51,700 bases of DNA from Candidatus Aminicenantota bacterium (GTDB lineage: Bacteria > Acidobacteriota > Aminicenantia > Aminicenantales > UBA4085): NCBI GenBank assembly GCA_017883285.1, contig JADGNV010000058.1:1-51700 (forward strand), written 5' to 3'. Positions 49,898 through 51,700 of the stretch are shown here, piece by piece. Under the pieces are notes generated by a model. That model had not been told where the DNA came from and ran no database searches. It was given only the letters and a program-made list of their open reading frames with translations. The first letter of the stretch is position 1, and every line of letters begins with the position of its first letter. The position numbers were made by a program, and so were the translations under genes.

Positions 49898-51166
49898 ATG
49901 CCCGAACCCCTGATCCTCCTGGTGATGGTCGGGGTGTTCGCCGCCTTGGCCGTCCTCGGGAAGCTCCCGCTCGGGGTATCCATCGCCTTGGCGGCCGTCG
50001 CGGGCGCGCTGGCCGGCGGCGAGGGACTCGCCCTCCGGCACCTGGTCGAGGGCGCATTCGGGTTCTTCGACATCATCCTGATCCTCGCCTCGGCCATGAT
50101 CTTCATGAAGGTCCTCGAGGAATCCGGGATCCTCGACAGCCTGGTCGCCGCGATCCTGCGGACGTTCCACCGGAGCCGGACCGGGCTGCTTCTGACGGCC
50201 ATGCTCCTCCTCATGGTCCCGGGCATGATCACCGGCTCCTCTCTCGCGGCCGTGCTGAGCACCGGCCCGCTCGTCGCCCCGGTCCTCCTGAAGCTCGGCC
50301 TGCCCCGGGCCCGGACGGCCGCGTTCGTGGCCATGGGCGCGGTGCTCGGGATGATCGCCCCGCCGGTGAACATCCTGGTCATGATCATGGGGGCGGGCGT
50401 GGACATGCCCTATGTCGGCCTGACCCTTCCGCTCCTCATCATCGCCGTTCCCGCGGCCGTCTTCGCCGCGCTGTGGATCGGGCGGAAGGCCGTCCGGCCG
50501 GTATCGGCGGACGAACTGAAAGACCTCCTGCCTCCCGGCGCGGCGGACCGCTTCGGGGTCCGGCGTTCCCTCCCGATCGCGCTCGTCCTGGCCCTGATGA
50601 TCGTCCAGAACCTCCGCCTGTCCGGCGTGCCCGACATCGGCCTGCCGGCCGTGTTCTTTGCGGGCAGCCTGGCCGGGACCGTCTGCGGCCGCCGGTTCCA
50701 TTTCCTCCGAGCGACCCAGCGGGCCGTCGCCCAGGCCATGCCCATCCTCTCCATCCTGGCCGGCGTGGGCATGTTCATCCAGGTCATGACGCTCACCGGC
50801 GCCCGGGGGTGGGTGGTCCTCGCGTTCCTCTCCCTGCCGTCCGTGCTGCTTTACGCAGGCATCGCCGTCGGGATGCCCCTCTTCGGCGGCGTGTCCGCGT
50901 TCGGCTCGGCCTCCGTCCTGGGCGTGCCGTTCCTCCTGGCCCTCGTCAACCGGAACGCGCTGATCACCGCCGCCGCCCTCTCCGCTCTTGCGGGCCTCGG
51001 CGACCTCATGCCGCCCGCGGCCATGGCCGGCCGGTTCTCCGCGCAGGTCGCCGGCGAGAAGGGCCTCGGCCCGACGCTCCGGGCGTGCGCCGTGCCGGCC
51101 GGCGTCCTGCTCGTCTGGAGCCTCGCCGTGCTGCTCTCCTCGCCGGTCCTGGAGAGGATCCTCTGA
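49898..51166 (+). CDS. TRAP-type transporter large permease (DctM-like)
   Basis: The 422-residue membrane protein has about 12 hydrophobic segments and family motifs such as LPLGVSIALAAVAGAL, GMIAPPVNILVMIMGAGVDM and LGDLMPPAAMAGRF. DctM-type permeases move organic acids with sodium, normally with a small DctQ partner and a periplasmic DctP. Neither is present next to it. I start at ATG 49898, since the upstream frame overlaps the previous gene and lacks hydrophobic character. The following 47-residue protein could act as a minimal small subunit. Confidence 0.85.
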   Translation: MPEPLILLVMVGVFAALAVLGKLPLGVSIALAAVAGALAGGEGLALRHLVEGAFGFFDIILILASAMIFMKVLEESGILDSLVAAILRTFHRSRTGLLLTAMLLLMVPGMITGSSLAAVLSTGPLVAPVLLKLGLPRARTAAFVAMGAVLGMIAPPVNILVMIMGAGVDMPYVGLTLPLLIIAVPAAVFAALWIGRKAVRPVSADELKDLLPPGAADRFGVRRSLPIALVLALMIVQNLRLSGVPDIGLPAVFFAGSLAGTVCGRRFHFLRATQRAVAQAMPILSILAGVGMFIQVMTLTGARGWVVLAFLSLPSVLLYAGIAVGMPLFGGVSAFGSASVLGVPFLLALVNRNALITAAALSALAGLGDLMPPAAMAGRFSAQVAGEKGLGPTLRACAVPAGVLLVWSLAVLLSSPVLERIL

Positions 51167-51168
51167 CC

Positions 51169-51312
51169 ATGCGGTATATCTACCACCTCATCGTCCTCTA
51201 TCTCACACTCCAGGCCGCCTGGTATCTGGTCCAGGAAAGGATATTCTGGAAACAGGCCGGCGCGGCGCTGGTCCTCGTCCTCCTCTTGTTGAGGCTGTTC
51301 CTGGTGAAATGA
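51169..51312 (+). CDS. Small membrane protein, 47 aa
   Basis: MRYIYHLIVLYLTLQAAWYL is followed by a short polar turn and a second hydrophobic run (AALVLVLLLLRLFLVK), so two membrane helices are likely. It begins two bases after the permease stop and overlaps the next gene by four bases, which argues that it is real and co-translated. I do not recognise it. It may be a minimal partner of the permease. Confidence 0.65.
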   Translation: MRYIYHLIVLYLTLQAAWYLVQERIFWKQAGAALVLVLLLLRLFLVK

Positions 51313-51700
51313 AGATGGGCGATCGAGCCGCATTCCGCCGCCGGCCGTCGACGGTCTTCTTCGCCGCGCTCGTCCTCGCCGCCTGTTTCTTTGCCGGGCG
51401 CGAATTTCGGACCATGCGCGCCCCGGATGCGATCTATCCGGGCCCCGGGTTGGCCGCCTCGCGCCTTCTGAGCGATTATTTCCCGCCGCTCAAAGGAACG
51501 CCGGGCGACACGCCCGTCTATGTCTTTGAAGGGAAGGCCCCGGGCGGCGCGGTCCTTATTCTCGGCGGAACCCATCCCAACGAACCGGCCGGATTCCTCA
51601 CTGCGGTCCTGTTGGCCGAAACCATCCGGACCGTCCGGGGCAAGGTCATCATCGTCCCCCAGGCGAACGCCAGCGGCTTCACCCACAGCGATCCGCAGGA
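51309..51700 (+). CDS. Aspartoacylase/succinylglutamate desuccinylase-like (M14 family), N-terminal part
   Basis: The frame opens at ATG 51309 and runs off the window after about 130 codons. An N-terminal signal or membrane segment (FFAALVLAACFFAG) is followed by VLILGGTHPNEPAGFLTAVL. The H..E pair in GGTHPNEPAG is the zinc-binding motif of M14 carboxypeptidases and aspartoacylase-like enzymes, followed by KVIIVPQAN. It would cleave an amide or peptide bond outside the cytoplasm. Context with ggt and a TRAP-type permease suggests handling of acylated or gamma-glutamyl amino acids. Confidence 0.82.
   Translation, partial: MKMGDRAAFRRRPSTVFFAALVLAACFFAGREFRTMRAPDAIYPGPGLAASRLLSDYFPPLKGTPGDTPVYVFEGKAPGGAVLILGGTHPNEPAGFLTAVLLAETIRTVRGKVIIVPQANASGFTHSDPQ

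Noticed and set aside
47439-50057. Long minus-strand open frame opposite ggt and its neighbours
   Set aside because: Arg/Gly/Ala-rich antisense product over well-supported genes on the plus strand; no domain is recognisable.

Overview
The window is a 51.7 kb piece of a GC-rich bacterial genome. The gene set (tungsten-type aldehyde:ferredoxin oxidoreductase, a LutABC-type lactate oxidation system, HydB/NuoF-like flavo-iron-sulfur subunits, NAD(P)-type glutamate dehydrogenase, a type IV pilus/type II secretion operon and an NtrB/NtrC-type two-component pair) suggests an anaerobic or fermentative Gram-negative-type bacterium. An Aminicenantes- or Acidobacteriota-like lineage is my best guess, but it is inferred from style and gene content only.

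Layout. (1) 1-8000 is an accessory, lower-GC stretch: a truncated medium-chain dehydrogenase, two exported or membrane-anchored unknown proteins, a complete insertion sequence with doubled terminal repeats, a decayed gene end, a large exported WD40-caspase protein, and two transposase remnants in the same orientation on either side of the IS plus caspase block. (2) 8002-14687, minus strand: a tight, overlapping operon THEP1-like NTPase, MoaD-like protein, aldehyde:ferredoxin oxidoreductase, tandem class II aldolase, LutC, fused LutB-LutA. It reads as a route from a sugar phosphate or aldol to an aldehyde (possibly lactaldehyde), lactate and pyruvate. (3) 14893-22405, minus strand: a type IV pilus/type II secretion assembly operon (GspF, GspE, PilM, PilN, PilO, a GspC/PilP-like protein, a secretin with TPR and cohesin-like domains) without a pilin gene. 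(4) 22558-27118, plus strand: a small exported protein, a multi-pass PDZ/GAF/PAS histidine kinase and its sigma54 activator; a convergent M1 metallopeptidase follows. (5) 30127-34092: SpeD, an Lrp/AsnC regulator divergent from glutamine synthetase, and glutamate dehydrogenase. (6) 34165-43140: a PEP-synthase-like protein lacking the phosphohistidine domain, then an operon encoding a NuoE-like subunit, a HydB/NuoF-GltD fusion, a cysteine-rich NuoG-like ferredoxin subunit and a glutamate-synthase-type FMN protein. (7) 43153-51700: a methyltransferase (minus), then a plus-strand operon of M50 protease, TrpS, ScpA, ScpB, gamma-glutamyltransferase, a secreted unknown, a TRAP-type large permease, a 47-residue membrane protein and a truncated aspartoacylase/M14-type protein.

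The most interesting parts are three. First, the four-gene NuoE / HydB-GltD / NuoG-like / GltB-like operon looks like a modular, possibly electron-bifurcating enzyme built around a glutamate-synthase barrel. Second, the aldolase-AOR-Lut operon makes chemical sense as one pathway. Third, several unrelated proteins carry GC-rich perfect hairpins in their linker-coding DNA, two of them as tandem units whose arms differ but remain complementary. This suggests a palindromic element, or a hairpin-copying process, acting inside open reading frames.
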